A stretch of DNA of 64,000 nucleotides from NCBI RefSeq assembly GCF_009856355.1, contig NZ_WMEW01000004.1:176747-240746 (forward strand), in the 5' to 3' direction. Shown here in pieces: positions 1-8,301 of the stretch; the first letter of the stretch is position 1, and the number at the start of each line of letters is the position of its first letter. The notes under the pieces were generated by a model. The model was not told the DNA's origin and made no database searches. It was given only the letters and a program-made list of their open reading frames with translations. The position numbers were made by a program, and so were the translations under genes. The DNA comes from Halobacillus litoralis (lineage in GTDB: Bacteria; Bacillota; Bacilli; Bacillales; Halobacillaceae).

Positions 1-204
1 GATGGCTTCATATTTTTCGAGCAATCCTTCCTTCCGGTTCTCCCCAAGGTTGCAAAGACCAGCATCCAACGCTTCCTGTGCGCGTTCGACAGACACATAT
101 TTCGTAACAGCTACAATGGATACTTCCTTGGGGTCACGACCACACCTTTGGCAGGCCTGCTCAATATTTTCTTTAATTTGTGCCAGATTTTCTGCTACAG
201 ACAT
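1..204 (-). CDS. ylmE: YlmE / YggS-family PLP-binding protein, 3' end cut by window edge
   Basis: Only the first 68 codons are in the window. The visible N-terminus (MSVAENLAQIKENIEQACQR, then a VAVTKYVS segment and a GENRKEG segment) matches the start of the YggS/PROSC family of pyridoxal-phosphate homeostasis proteins; the lysine of VTKY is the expected PLP-binding lysine. The family buffers free PLP in the cytosol and has no known catalytic reaction. The ATG is preceded by a GGAG-containing ribosome site. It lies just downstream of ylmD in the same direction, the B. subtilis ylmC-ylmD-ylmE order. The family call is firm; the rest of the protein cannot be judged. Confidence 0.85.
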   Translation of the reverse strand, partial: MSVAENLAQIKENIEQACQRCGRDPKEVSIVAVTKYVSVERAQEALDAGLCNLGENRKEGLLEKYEAI

Positions 205-225
205 TTCTAAACTCCTTCCCGTCCC

Positions 226-1023
226 TTACGCTCTCAAAGCAATAAAACCGAGCATCCGCCCTGTTTTTCCCTGATCGCGGCGATGGGAGTAAAACTGATC
301 TTCCTTCTCATATGTACATGCACTGGAAACCTGAACAGCGGATTCCTGCATTCCCATTTCCATTAACATTTGTCTATTCAGTTCTTTCAAATCCAGCTGA
401 TACCGGCTTCCGCCTTTATCCGAAACACATGATTCATGATAGTGCTTCGGTATATGACGTATGACGTTATCGTCCACTTCATAATGCTCTGCACTGATGC
501 ATGGACCGATGACCACCTGTATATCCTCCCTGGAACATCCTTTCTCCTCCAGAGCGGAAATCATTCGGCCGGCCATCCCGTGGACGGTGCCTTTCCACCC
601 CGCATGAGCAATCCCAATCCACTGGGATTCAGGATCGAAAAAATAAAGGGGCACACAATCGGCATAAAAAGCTCCGAGAACAAGGTTCTTTTCCTTTGTG
701 ATCAGCCCGTCCACGCCGGCAACAGCTGTATCCAGTGACTTGGAACCAGCACCCGCCGGCTGGGAGCCGGCATCAGCAGCTTCTGTGCCGTGAACCTGCT
801 CACCAATGACCCACCGGGACAATGGGATACCGATTTCATCCGCAAGAAGCTTACGGTTTTCAATGACCAGGTCCTTTTCATCTTGGACATGGAGCCCCAT
901 ATTCATGGATGCATAAGAACCGTGGCTGAGCCCCCCGTTCCGTGTCGTTATCCCGGAAATGATTTCAGGATACTGATGGAAACAGGACAGCTGTCGTATT
1001 GATTGTTGTTTGAAGGGTTCCAT
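226..1023 (-). CDS. ylmD: YlmD, peptidoglycan editing factor PgeF / multicopper polyphenol oxidase-like
   Basis: A 265-residue protein of the YfiH/PgeF (DUF152) family, full length. The conserved metal-site residues are visible: His78 in EQVHGT, Cys123 in ADCVPLYFFD and His140 in IAHAGWKGT. Family members have been described as polyphenol oxidases, as purine nucleoside-cleaving enzymes and, in E. coli, as a factor removing L-Ser misincorporated into peptidoglycan precursors, so the physiological role is unsettled. It sits between ylmC and ylmE, all on the minus strand, as in B. subtilis. The start codon follows a GAGGTGG ribosome site. The family call is secure; the reaction is not decided by sequence. 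Confidence 0.92.
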   Translation of the reverse strand: MEPFKQQSIRQLSCFHQYPEIISGITTRNGGLSHGSYASMNMGLHVQDEKDLVIENRKLLADEIGIPLSRWVIGEQVHGTEAADAGSQPAGAGSKSLDTAVAGVDGLITKEKNLVLGAFYADCVPLYFFDPESQWIGIAHAGWKGTVHGMAGRMISALEEKGCSREDIQVVIGPCISAEHYEVDDNVIRHIPKHYHESCVSDKGGSRYQLDLKELNRQMLMEMGMQESAVQVSSACTYEKEDQFYSHRRDQGKTGRMLGFIALRA

Positions 1024-1079
1024 TTCTTTACCACCTCAATTTCATTCATTTTAACACATTTTTCTTCTGTTTTCCTGCT

Positions 1080-1355
1080 CTATTCTGTTGAATCTGTCTT
1101 TTGGACTGTCGGCAGACCTTTGTAAGCAGACTTTTTTACTAATATGACGTCCGCCCCTACGTTGACAATCTGGTCCCACGGGATGATCATCTCTTCTTCT
1201 TTTCCAAACAGCCCCATAGCCTTTCCTTTCAACGTCAGCACAATTCCTTTCAAGCGGCCCCGCTGAGTATCAATATCAAGGTCACTGATATACCCGAGAC
1301 GTTCTCCGGTTTCCATGGCGATAACGTCTTTCATCTGCAGCTCGGTGATTTTCAT
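1080..1355 (-). CDS. ylmC: YlmC/YmxH-family PRC-barrel protein
   Basis: A 91-residue single-domain protein with the YlmC/YmxH signature: an N-terminal MKITELQMKDVI segment, then GERLGYISDLDID and a basic GRLKGIVLTLKG strand, typical of a PRC-barrel fold. Members are conserved in spore formers and are often annotated as sporulation proteins, but no biochemical role is established. It is separated from sigG by a strong terminator, so it probably starts a separate ylmCDE transcript. The start has AAGGAGTG upstream. The minus strand 22-31 bases before the start reads CATATAGTA, which resembles the -10 of late mother-cell sigma factors, but no convincing -35 was found. Confidence 0.88.
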   Translation of the reverse strand: MKITELQMKDVIAMETGERLGYISDLDIDTQRGRLKGIVLTLKGKAMGLFGKEEEMIIPWDQIVNVGADVILVKKSAYKGLPTVQKTDSTE

Positions 1356-1467
1356 TTCAGCTCACACTCCTTATCTTACTATATGCAGCGGCTGTGGAGA
1401 ATAGAAAAACAGCCGGGCTCCCGGTATTCTTCAACCGTTGCAAAAATGTGTGGAAAGGATGGGAAAC

Positions 1468-1508
1468 AAAAAGAACTTTTCTGCCGGATGCCCGGCAGAA
1501 AAGTTCTT
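1468..1508 (-). terminator. Rho-independent terminator after sigG
   Basis: A long perfect stem (AAAGAACTTTTCTGCCGG paired with its complement across a short loop) directly follows the sigG stop codon and ends in a T-run on the minus strand. It separates sigG from ylmC. Confidence 0.9.
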
Positions 1509-2288
1509 TTATTGAAACATGGATGTATTCATTTCTTTAATCGCAGCTTTTTCAAGCCTCGACACCTGCGCCTGGGAGATTCCGATTTCCTCTGCCACTT
1601 CCATCTGGGTCTTTCCCTGAAAGAAGCGCTTGGTCAAAATCATCTTTTCCCTGTCGTTCAGTTTTTTCATTCCTTCCCTTAAAGACAGTTCATCAATCCA
1701 TACGGTATCTTTCTCCCTATCATCCTTCAGCTGATCCACCACAAAGATCGGGTCGCCCCCATCATTGTAGATCGGCTCAAATAAAGAGACCGGATCCTGA
1801 ATAGCGTCCATGGCGAATACAACATCTTCGTGAGGAACACCCATCCGATCGGCGATTTCATGTGGCGCCGGATCCTTATTCGTTTCACTGATCATCTTCT
1901 CCCGCATCTGCAGGGCCTTGTAGGCTGTATCACGAAGGGACCGTGAAACACGGATCGGGTTATTGTCTCTTAAATATCTTCGGATTTCTCCGATAATCAT
2001 AGGTACAGCATAGGTGGAAAATTTGACATTGTGACTGAGATCGAAGTTATCTATGGACTTCATAAGGCCGATGCATCCCACTTGGAATAAATCGTCCCCA
2101 TATTCTCCACGATTGTTAAAGCGTTGAATCACGGACAAAACTAAGCGGAGGTTACCATTCACCAGCTGTTCCCTGGCTTCAAGCTCTCCACTCTGCAGTC
2201 GTACAAACAGGTCTTTCATTTCTGTGTTTTTCAGTACCGGAAGTTTTGATGTATCTACGCCGCATATCTCTACTTTATGTCGTGTCAA
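1509..2288 (-). CDS. sigG: RNA polymerase sporulation sigma factor SigG
   Basis: 259 residues, essentially the length of B. subtilis sigma-G (260), and nearly identical through the N-terminal signature (KVEICGVDTSKLPVLKN) and region 2 (NGNLRLVLSVIQRFNNRGEY). Region 4 ends in a helix-turn-helix (MEVAEEIGISQAQVSRLEKA) contacting the -35 element. Sigma-G directs late forespore transcription: small acid-soluble proteins, germination genes and spore DNA repair. The start appears to be TTG, preceded by GGGAGGG at good spacing. It follows sigE directly but has its own sigma-F-type promoter in the 83-base gap, and ends at a strong terminator. Sigma-F first activates the gene and sigma-G then autoregulates it in known species. 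Confidence 0.97.
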   Translation of the reverse strand: MTRHKVEICGVDTSKLPVLKNTEMKDLFVRLQSGELEAREQLVNGNLRLVLSVIQRFNNRGEYGDDLFQVGCIGLMKSIDNFDLSHNVKFSTYAVPMIIGEIRRYLRDNNPIRVSRSLRDTAYKALQMREKMISETNKDPAPHEIADRMGVPHEDVVFAMDAIQDPVSLFEPIYNDGGDPIFVVDQLKDDREKDTVWIDELSLREGMKKLNDREKMILTKRFFQGKTQMEVAEEIGISQAQVSRLEKAAIKEMNTSMFQ

Positions 2289-2322
2289 TGTAAGACCCTC
2301 CCAGGAAGCTGTAATCAGTTTT

Positions 2323-2351
2323 CAGTATCTCCCTGGGTGGGAATTTTATGC
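2323..2351 (-). promoter_or_regulatory. Sigma-F-type promoter of sigG
   Basis: On the minus strand a GCATA element (2347-2351) is followed after 14 bases by GGAGATACTG (2323-2332). These fit the published sigma-F consensus GywTA / GgnrAnAnTr at every defined position, with a spacer one base shorter than the usual 15. The -10 lies 34 bases before the sigG start. sigG is a known sigma-F target in B. subtilis, so position and sequence agree. Confidence 0.7.
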
Positions 2352-2371
2352 ATCCACTTTATTCGGTGCCT

Positions 2372-3091
2372 TTAGACCATTTTATCGAACTCCCGCTGCA
2401 GTCGGCGGATGATTTTTTTCTCAAGCCTTGATATATATGACTGGGAAATCCCCATCATATCGGCTACATCTTTCTGGGTTTTCTCTTTCTTGCCTATCAG
2501 CCCGAAGCGCAGCTCCATAATTTGTTTTTCCCGGTCGTTCAACTGTTCGAGTGCCGATTTGAGCAGTTTTTTATCGATTTTCTTTTCGATCCCTTTCGTA
2601 ATCAAATCTTCTTCCGTTCCAAGAATATCGGATAATAACAGTTCGTTGCCGTCCCAATCGACATTCAGCGGCTCATCAAAGGAAACTTCGGTTTTCAGTT
2701 TATTGCTTTTCCTCAGGTGCATCAGAATTTCATTTTCAATACAGCGGGAGGCATAGGTGGCAAGCTTGATCTTTTTCTCCGGGTCAAACGTGTTCACAGC
2801 CTTGATCAGCCCTATGGTCCCGATACTGATCAGGTCTTCTATATTTAACCCTGTGTTTTCAAACTTTCTGGCAATATAAACAACAAGACGCAGATTCCTC
2901 TCAATCAGCATAGCCCTGGCAGCTTTGTCCCCTTTCGGAAGACGCTCCAGAAGCTCTTTTTCCTCTTCTCTGGAAAGGGGCGGTGGAAGTGCCTCACTGC
3001 CCCCGATATAGTAAATTTCATCCTGCTTGATCCCGAGCTTCATTAACAACCGGTAATACCAGAGCCGCGCTCTGAACAGCCACTTGAACAT
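2372..3091 (-). CDS. sigE: RNA polymerase sporulation sigma factor SigE (pro-sigma-E)
   Basis: 239 residues from the chosen ATG, exactly the B. subtilis length. The first ~27 residues form the basic/hydrophobic pro-sequence ([16 protein letters not shown]...), removed by SpoIIGA near the conserved [14 protein letters not shown] segment. Regions 2 ([16 protein letters not shown]) and 4 ([21 protein letters not shown]) are intact. Sigma-E runs early mother-cell transcription after asymmetric division. An in-frame ATG six codons upstream (3109) overlaps the spoIIGA stop, but the chosen ATG has AAGGAGG at ideal spacing and matches the family N-terminus. It is co-transcribed with spoIIGA, its processing protease. 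Confidence 0.97.
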   Translation of the reverse strand: MFKWLFRARLWYYRLLMKLGIKQDEIYYIGGSEALPPPLSREEEKELLERLPKGDKAARAMLIERNLRLVVYIARKFENTGLNIEDLISIGTIGLIKAVNTFDPEKKIKLATYASRCIENEILMHLRKSNKLKTEVSFDEPLNVDWDGNELLLSDILGTEEDLITKGIEKKIDKKLLKSALEQLNDREKQIMELRFGLIGKKEKTQKDVADMMGISQSYISRLEKKIIRRLQREFDKMV

Positions 3092-3108
3092 GGAATCCTC
3101 CTTCTCCA

Positions 3109-4020
3109 TTACGCAGATTTTCCTTTGACCATGACATGGGGGTGAATCAGCATTTGATATAGTCCGTCACGTGTTAACGGTTGATGCTGGACGCCGACGA
3201 GAGGCTGTTTGATCACCAGCGGACCTTCACTCGTCTTCACTGTGATTTGATCAATCATGAGTGTAACGAGAAGCCTGCCGGAGATCCCCGCGGCCTGATA
3301 AGGAACGAGCCGCACAGCAGATTGGATGGTTTCCGGCAGTTCATGAAGAGAAGCAAGCACTTCTTCTTCCGTTAACTTCTCCAGTTCTCCCTCTGCCAAA
3401 AGCTGCTTCCAGACCGACGGATCAGCGAGAAAAACCATTTTTCTGCTTACTGGATCGATCAGCTGGTTTCCACTGTCGACTAGTCCTTTGCACACAGCAG
3501 TTTGACCGTTCCACGTCATTTCCACCTCATAAACATCCTCATATTTCAATTGGTGAATTTGAATCTGGTTGAAGCGCCATTTAGTAAACACATAAGCCGA
3601 TGGACACCCGGCAGCTACAAACAGCCAGCTCACCGGATCCCCGTACCCGCCGCTGAACGTGACCACCGCTCCTTTCAGAACGTCCACTTCGGAAGCCAGA
3701 AAGAAGTGAACCCCCATCATGCTGCCTCCAATGGCAAAGGTTACGAAATAAAACGTAACCCACTGGACGAAAAAAGCCCGGAGGGAAGTAAAGGTAAAGG
3801 CAGTAAGGACGATGCCCATGGAAAAGATTATTTTCCCTGCACTGCCCACCAGCCATGAGTCGGGCATATAAATGGTCACCGGCACTATGAGCGATGCTGC
3901 AAGAGCTCCGGCAGCCATCCGCCATCTCGAGGACCCCGCACGGGTGAGGCCCTGGGTAAGCGACAGAATCATGCCGTCCATCAAAAGATTAAGCAGCCAG
4001 ACAGCATCCAGGTATAAAAT
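3109..4020 (-). CDS. spoIIGA: Sporulation sigma-E factor-processing peptidase SpoIIGA
   Basis: Membrane-embedded aspartic protease that cleaves pro-sigma-E. The C-terminal cytosolic domain has the retropepsin-like motif LVDSGNQL, Asp182 in the numbering used here; the N-terminal half has about five hydrophobic helices. The conserved family N-terminus (YLDxxWLLN) is encoded upstream of any ATG, GTG or TTG: the only candidate start giving it is ATT at 4018-4020, preceded by AAAGGGAGG at good spacing. That start gives 303 residues against 309 in B. subtilis. Starting at the first conventional codon (TTG, 3984) would delete the first transmembrane segment. The stop codon overlaps an upstream ATG of sigE. 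The protein call is secure, the start unusual. Confidence 0.92.
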   Translation of the reverse strand: MLYLDAVWLLNLLMDGMILSLTQGLTRAGSSRWRMAAGALAASLIVPVTIYMPDSWLVGSAGKIIFSMGIVLTAFTFTSLRAFFVQWVTFYFVTFAIGGSMMGVHFFLASEVDVLKGAVVTFSGGYGDPVSWLFVAAGCPSAYVFTKWRFNQIQIHQLKYEDVYEVEMTWNGQTAVCKGLVDSGNQLIDPVSRKMVFLADPSVWKQLLAEGELEKLTEEEVLASLHELPETIQSAVRLVPYQAAGISGRLLVTLMIDQITVKTSEGPLVIKQPLVGVQHQPLTRDGLYQMLIHPHVMVKGKSA

Positions 4021-4053
4021 CCTCTCTCCCTCCCTTTATCTGTTGTTACACCG

Positions 4054-4088
4054 AGTATAAGCCCGTCCTGCTGAAAAGTCTGTCGCAA
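4054..4088 (-). promoter_or_regulatory. Spo0A-type promoter of spoIIGA-sigE
   Basis: On the minus strand TATACT (4054-4059) is preceded by TTGCGACA (4081-4088), leaving 21 bases between GCGACA and the -10. The B. subtilis spoIIG promoter has the same abnormally wide spacing (about 22 bp) with Spo0A boxes over the -35. Read on the plus strand, TGTCGCA (4081) and TGTCAAA (4129) each match the 0A box TGTCGAA at 6 of 7 positions, 48 bases apart in the same orientation. Confidence 0.6.
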
Positions 4089-4132
4089 TCTGATTATGCT
4101 GCTGGCAAGTTTTGTAGAAGACTGAAAATGTC

Positions 4133-4171
4133 AAAAAAAAGCCGCCGTACTCTTGGAGAGTACGGCGGCTG
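4133..4171 (-). terminator. Terminator after ftsZ
   Basis: A GC-rich stem GCCGCCGTACTC...GAGTACGGCGGC follows the ftsZ stop by about 10 bases and runs into an 8-T tract on the minus strand. It insulates the spoIIGA promoter from ftsAZ. Confidence 0.93.
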
Positions 4172-4181
4172 CCGGCCATCA

Positions 4182-5348
4182 TCAGCGGCGGCGGTTACGA
4201 TTTCTTAGGAATGTTGGGATATCCAGGGTATCTTCTTCCTGAGTATTCCCTTTCTGCTGTGGCTGAGGTGCTTCACGACGCGGTTGTTCTTCACGAACAG
4301 TACTGCGTTCACGTTCCGTCGGCTGCTGTTGTTGAGGAGCAGGTTTCTGCTGGTTGATCTGAGGGCGCTTTTTCTGCTGTCCCTGAGCCAGCTGAGACTC
4401 GTCAAATCCAGTTGCAATAACCGTCACAACAATTTCATCCTTAAGGTTCTCATTGATAACAGAACCGAAGATGACGTTTACTTCCTGATCAGCGGCTGAT
4501 GTTACGATATCAGCGGCTTCCTGTACTTCGTACAAGCTCAGATTCGCACCTCCACTGATATTCATCAGCACCCCGTGGGCACCATCAATGGATGTTTCAA
4601 GAAGCGGAGAGGAAATCGCTTTTTTAGCAGCTTCTGCTGCGCGGCTTTCCCCTGTAGCAATACCGATACCCATCAAGGCAGAGCCTTTGTCCACCATGAT
4701 CGTTTTCACGTCGGCGAAGTCCACGTTGATCAGACCAGGAACGGCGATCAAGTCGGAAATCCCCTGTACACCTTGACGAAGGACGTTATCTGCCTCACGG
4801 AAGGCTTCCAGCATTGGTGTATTCTTATCTACAATCTCAAGAAGGCGGTCGTTTGGTATCACAATCAATGTGTCTACAGCGCCTTTCAAGCCTTCGATTC
4901 CGCCTGTAGCCTGTGTAGAGCGCTTACGCCCTTCAAACGTAAACGGACGTGTCACAACTCCGACTGTCAGTGCACCAAGCTCTTTAGCGACTTGTGCGAT
5001 GACAGGAGCTGCACCAGTACCGGTTCCTCCGCCCATTCCAGCGGTAACAAAGACCATGTCGGCCCCTTGAAGAGCTTCTTCAATCTGCTCTTTGCTTTCT
5101 TCAGCCGCTTTGCGGCCGACTTCCGGGTTGGCTCCGGCGCCAAGTCCGCGTGTCAATTTTCCACCAATCTGCATTTTCACTTCTGCTTTAGATAAGTTCA
5201 ATGCCTGGGCGTCTGTATTGACAGCGATAAATTCCACACCCTGGACTCCATGTTCAATCATTCGGTTGACGGCGTTGCTTCCGCCGCCTCCTACACCGAT
5301 TACTTTAATAGTTGCCAGCTGATCCATGCTTGTATCAAAATCTAACAT
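4182..5348 (-). CDS. ftsZ: Cell division GTPase FtsZ
   Basis: 388-residue tubulin homologue that polymerises into the Z ring at mid-cell and, in sporulation, near the poles. The GTP-binding tubulin signature GGGTGTG is at 106-112, and the synergy-loop and C-terminal domains are intact. A Gln/Pro/Arg-rich variable linker (about 318-370) leads to the conserved tail [16 protein letters not shown], which binds FtsA, SepF and ZapA-type partners. The start follows TAGGAGG. It lies 75 bases downstream of ftsA in the same transcript, with a terminator after it. Length and sequence are ordinary for the family. Confidence 0.99.
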   Translation of the reverse strand: MLDFDTSMDQLATIKVIGVGGGGSNAVNRMIEHGVQGVEFIAVNTDAQALNLSKAEVKMQIGGKLTRGLGAGANPEVGRKAAEESKEQIEEALQGADMVFVTAGMGGGTGTGAAPVIAQVAKELGALTVGVVTRPFTFEGRKRSTQATGGIEGLKGAVDTLIVIPNDRLLEIVDKNTPMLEAFREADNVLRQGVQGISDLIAVPGLINVDFADVKTIMVDKGSALMGIGIATGESRAAEAAKKAISSPLLETSIDGAHGVLMNISGGANLSLYEVQEAADIVTSAADQEVNVIFGSVINENLKDEIVVTVIATGFDESQLAQGQQKKRPQINQQKPAPQQQQPTERERSTVREEQPRREAPQPQQKGNTQEEDTLDIPTFLRNRNRRR

Positions 5349-5423
5349 CTTCCGTTCCTCCTAATACACGAGATTACAAGATTTATTGCTTCGTCCGTCG
5401 ATCGACCGACTCAAACTTGTGAT

Positions 5424-6719
5424 TTAATCAAAGAAATACTTTAAGAGATTGCTGAAGCCTGACTCTTTTTTCTTTTCTGTTTTTTCTTTTTCTTCTTTAG
5501 GCTGTGGTTTTGCCGAACGCTTCTGCTTTTTCGGCTGAGGTCTTTCCTGAAGTTCATCTGAGACAGAAGGAAATATCTCTTTTCCTTGTATTTTCGCATT
5601 ACGATAGGCGAATTGCAAGATGCCTACGCCGCTCGTAAACTGCGGCTCACGAACACCGATATAGTCAGGGATAGCCAGTCTTACGTTAGCGTGGAATACA
5701 TCCTGGGCAAGCTCAAGCACTCCCGGCATATTCATCGTACCACCGGTGAGCACAAAACCTCCTGGTAATTCACGAACACCCATTTTCTGAAGTTCCTGTG
5801 CTGCAAAGACGAAAATTTCTTCTAGTCTAGCTTCAATCATATCAGAGATTTGCAATTGATTGAATGCCTGTTGACGATTACTGCCAATAATTGTGACGGA
5901 AAAATTTTCATCTTCATTCGCATCGTCAAAAAAAGCGTGTCCATGTTCCACTTTCACCTGTTCCGCTTCTTCCGTTGATGTACGCAGACCAATGGATAAA
6001 TCCTTAGTAAGGTTATCGCCGCCGAAAGGAATCATGCTCGTACCTTTCAAGTGACCCTCTTCAAACACAGAGATCGTAGTCGATCCGCCCCCTACATCAA
6101 TCAGTGCAACGCCGAGATTCGTCTCGTCGCTGGAAAGGGATACGGTCCCGGAGGCAAGAGGCTGCAGACATACATCAAGCACTTCCAGCCCTGCTCGTTC
6201 CACACATTTGAGTGTATTATGTAAAACGGTTTTCGCGCAGGTTATAATCATGCCTTCCATTTCAAGACGGACACCGATCATACCACGTGGGTCAGTAATT
6301 TCATCCTGCCCATCAACAATAAACTGCCGCGGAATCACATCGATGATTTCGCGCTCCGGCGGAATGGAGAGGACCTGGGCAGCATCAATCACCCTTGTTA
6401 TATCCTCGTTGCCGATTTCTCTCGTTTCACTGGAAACCGCCACAACTCCATGACACGGCTGCAGTTGTATATGATTGCCGTTGACGCCTACGACGACACG
6501 GTCGATTTTCATATCCACCATACGTTCCGCCTGTTCGACGGCTGACCGAATCGAATGAACGGTTTGATCGATATCCACGATCGCTCCTTTTTTCATCCCA
6601 TTCGATTTTGCTGTACCAACCCCAATGATGTTGAGGCTGTCATTCATAATTTCACCAATGATTACTTTAATTCGACTTGTGCCTATATCTAAACTTACTA
6701 GTATTTCATTTTGATTCAC
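5424..6719 (-). CDS. ftsA: Cell division protein FtsA
   Basis: Actin-like ATPase that tethers FtsZ to the membrane. From the GTG start the protein is 431 residues (B. subtilis 440) and begins VNQNEILVSLDIGTSRIKVI, the phosphate-1 ATP motif. Phosphate-2 (LGVALIDVGGGSTTISVFE) and the adenosine motif (GGFVLTGGTMNMPGV) follow. After a Lys/Glu-rich linker the protein ends in SGFSNLLKYFFD, an amphipathic membrane-targeting helix. The reading frame is open 19 codons further upstream, but only the GTG has AGGAGGT at workable distance and matches homologues. A 301-base upstream gap carries its promoters. Confidence 0.97.
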   Translation of the reverse strand: MNQNEILVSLDIGTSRIKVIIGEIMNDSLNIIGVGTAKSNGMKKGAIVDIDQTVHSIRSAVEQAERMVDMKIDRVVVGVNGNHIQLQPCHGVVAVSSETREIGNEDITRVIDAAQVLSIPPEREIIDVIPRQFIVDGQDEITDPRGMIGVRLEMEGMIITCAKTVLHNTLKCVERAGLEVLDVCLQPLASGTVSLSSDETNLGVALIDVGGGSTTISVFEEGHLKGTSMIPFGGDNLTKDLSIGLRTSTEEAEQVKVEHGHAFFDDANEDENFSVTIIGSNRQQAFNQLQISDMIEARLEEIFVFAAQELQKMGVRELPGGFVLTGGTMNMPGVLELAQDVFHANVRLAIPDYIGVREPQFTSGVGILQFAYRNAKIQGKEIFPSVSDELQERPQPKKQKRSAKPQPKEEKEKTEKKKESGFSNLLKYFFD

Positions 6720-7020
6720 CAGTGACGCACCTCCTGTTACAAGCCATATGAGTAGTTCAAAGCATATCGAATTCATGTAGAAAATACAATCATTGCAATA
6801 TAAACGTAAATGAAATGATATATTACATGGGTCATATCCTTTGATTTCAGTATAAAAAACCAGTACATTAGTTGTTTTCCACAGACTTTCGTTAATTTCC
6901 TCTTACATACGCTTATTTTTTTTGTTTTCCACTAGTCATTCCAGGATAACCACAGGATTCAGGTAAAAATTGGATCACACGCTTCCCCCCTGCGCCCGGC
7001 CCGCGGAAACAGAAGTGTCG
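6720..7020. other. Intergenic control region between divIB and ftsA
   Basis: 301 AT-rich bases without a gene, where B. subtilis has ylxW, ylxX and sbp. They hold a sigma-H-like promoter and, on the plus strand, three words close to the DnaA box TTATCCACA: TTTTCCACA (6875-6883), TTTTCCACT (6925-6933) and ATAACCACA (6946-6954). An 11-base direct repeat, ttgttttccac, occurs at 6872 and 6921. No terminator is obvious after divIB. Confidence 0.6.
6876..6903 (-). promoter_or_regulatory. Sigma-H-like promoter of ftsAZ
   Basis: On the minus strand AGAGGAAAT (6895-6903) fits the sigma-H -35 consensus RnAGGAwWW fully, and after 12 bases GTGGAAA (6876-6882) fits the -10 consensus RnnGAAT at 6 of 7 positions. 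B. subtilis ftsAZ also has a sigma-H promoter that boosts division protein levels at the onset of sporulation. Location about 160 bases before the ftsA start is plausible. Confidence 0.55.
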
Positions 7021-7941
7021 TTACTCCTGTCTTAAAGGTTCGTCGACGACCGGTTCCTGTGAACGTTCAGGGTCAGCGGCTGGATCTTCCTGCTCCGGTT
7101 CTCCGGACGGCTGTCCACCCTCTTCAACCGGTTCTTCACTCTCCACCCCGGAACCGGAGGATTCACCGGTCCCGGCATTCTCTTCACTGCCTTCAGCAGC
7201 ATTGAATTCTTCAAAATAGGCCCCTACATCAATATGGATGATGCCTTCCGCACCCTCTTCCAGCTGTGCGGCAATCGAAGGATAGGCCGGCATTTTTTCT
7301 GAGAACGTCCGGATGGATGCTTCCACCTGGTACCCATCATTCATATACAGACGGATTTTATAAGGGTTCCCGTCTTCCGGCTCCCAGTGAACCTCTGAAA
7401 TCAAGTCAGAAACACTTGAAGGAAGTTCCTTTAATTCCCTGGACATTTCCTTCAGATAGGTTTCCTTATTGAATCCTGCTAAAACCGGAGCGTCCCCGCC
7501 AGGGAGGGCTGTTTCTTCCTCCAGCCTTGAACCGTCTTCCATTATGACATCGTACCGGCCATTGCTCTGTACATATCCAATCCGTGCCGCTTCCTCCACT
7601 TCGATGGTTACATTGTTTGGAAAGGACCGGTCTATAGAAGCAAAAGTAATTTCCTCGTGGGATTCAATCTTTTCCTTTAATGCTTCCGGATCAATCCTCC
7701 AGTAATTCGTTTCGGTGGTGATTCCGGCAAGCGTCTGGATTTCCTCTGCCGAGACATGGTACTCCCCTTCCACGGTGATATTCCGGACATTACTGAGTGG
7801 AGACTGCAGATAAACAACAGCAGCAATTAGAAAAAATAAAATCGTTAAGTATAAGATTAAACGGCGGTTGGCTTTTTTACGCCTCGTCTGTTTCAATTTT
7901 GGTATACGGTCTTCTATGGAAACCACTTTTCTTTCTTCCAT
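7021..7941 (-). CDS. divIB: Division protein DivIB / FtsQ
   Basis: Bitopic division protein: a basic cytosolic N-terminus (~35 residues), one transmembrane helix (LILYLTILFFLIAAVVYL), a POTRA domain beginning SPLSNVRNITVEG, and a beta domain, followed by an acidic Ser/Glu/Pro-rich tail of about 75 residues rich in E, G, S and P. It binds FtsL and DivIC in the divisome. A start three codons upstream (7950) is too close to the AAGGAG site; the ATG at 7941 is slightly distant, so the exact start is uncertain. It lies where B. subtilis has divIB, but with no murG or murB before it. Confidence 0.93.
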   Translation of the reverse strand: MEERKVVSIEDRIPKLKQTRRKKANRRLILYLTILFFLIAAVVYLQSPLSNVRNITVEGEYHVSAEEIQTLAGITTETNYWRIDPEALKEKIESHEEITFASIDRSFPNNVTIEVEEAARIGYVQSNGRYDVIMEDGSRLEEETALPGGDAPVLAGFNKETYLKEMSRELKELPSSVSDLISEVHWEPEDGNPYKIRLYMNDGYQVEASIRTFSEKMPAYPSIAAQLEEGAEGIIHIDVGAYFEEFNAAEGSEENAGTGESSGSGVESEEPVEEGGQPSGEPEQEDPAADPERSQEPVVDEPLRQE

Positions 7942-7950
7942 AACGGGCAT

Positions 7951-8263
7951 TTCTCCTTCTAACTGGACACCCTTCCGCTGTCTCTCTAGGTGTTTGAAAG
8001 AATGATTGTCCTCGCAAAGGTGCCGGGATTCCCTGCTACACCTAATTGGTTCCCATTATATCACAAAATAAGGGGCGGAGATTGAGTGAGTTTTACTAGA
8101 TTCCTAACATTTTTGTGCAGAAGCCGTCCCTTATCTGATCATTATGTAAAAAGGGGCTTCTTTCCTGTTTCCAACGAGAAGCACCGCACACATAATTACC
8201 CCGGTACTTCCATGGACAAACCTTCATTTCCCTGCCAATTTTTTCTTGGCTTTGTCCTCCCTG
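7951..8263. other. Intergenic region between spoVE and divIB
   Basis: About 310 bases without a recognisable gene at the place where murG and murB stand in B. subtilis. Apart from the terminator of spoVE at its right edge and an extended -10 promoter near 8055, no open frame with a ribosome site and no pseudogene trace of murG or murB was seen. Confidence 0.7.
8055..8063 (-). promoter_or_regulatory. Extended -10 promoter upstream of divIB
   Basis: The minus strand reads TGATATAAT, an extended -10 (TGn TATAAT), about 110 bases before divIB. No good -35 lies 17 bases upstream, which is tolerated with an extended -10. Because spoVE is terminated, divIB needs a promoter here. Confidence 0.5.
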
Positions 8264-8301
8264 AAAAACGTTGAGACCGCTGCCATCAACGGCAGCGGTC
8301 T
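8264..8301 (-). terminator. Terminator after spoVE
   Basis: Stem GACCGCTGCC / GGCAGCGGTC starts at the spoVE stop codon and is followed on the minus strand by TCAACGTTTTT. It breaks the long mra-mur transcript before divIB. Confidence 0.88.

Noticed and set aside
4575..5195. 206-codon plus-strand frame opposite ftsZ
   Set aside because: Antisense shadow of ftsZ, Cys/Ser-rich and without a ribosome site.
7951..8263. Decayed murG or murB between spoVE and divIB
   Set aside because: The stretch is far too short and no fragment of either protein can be read in any frame.
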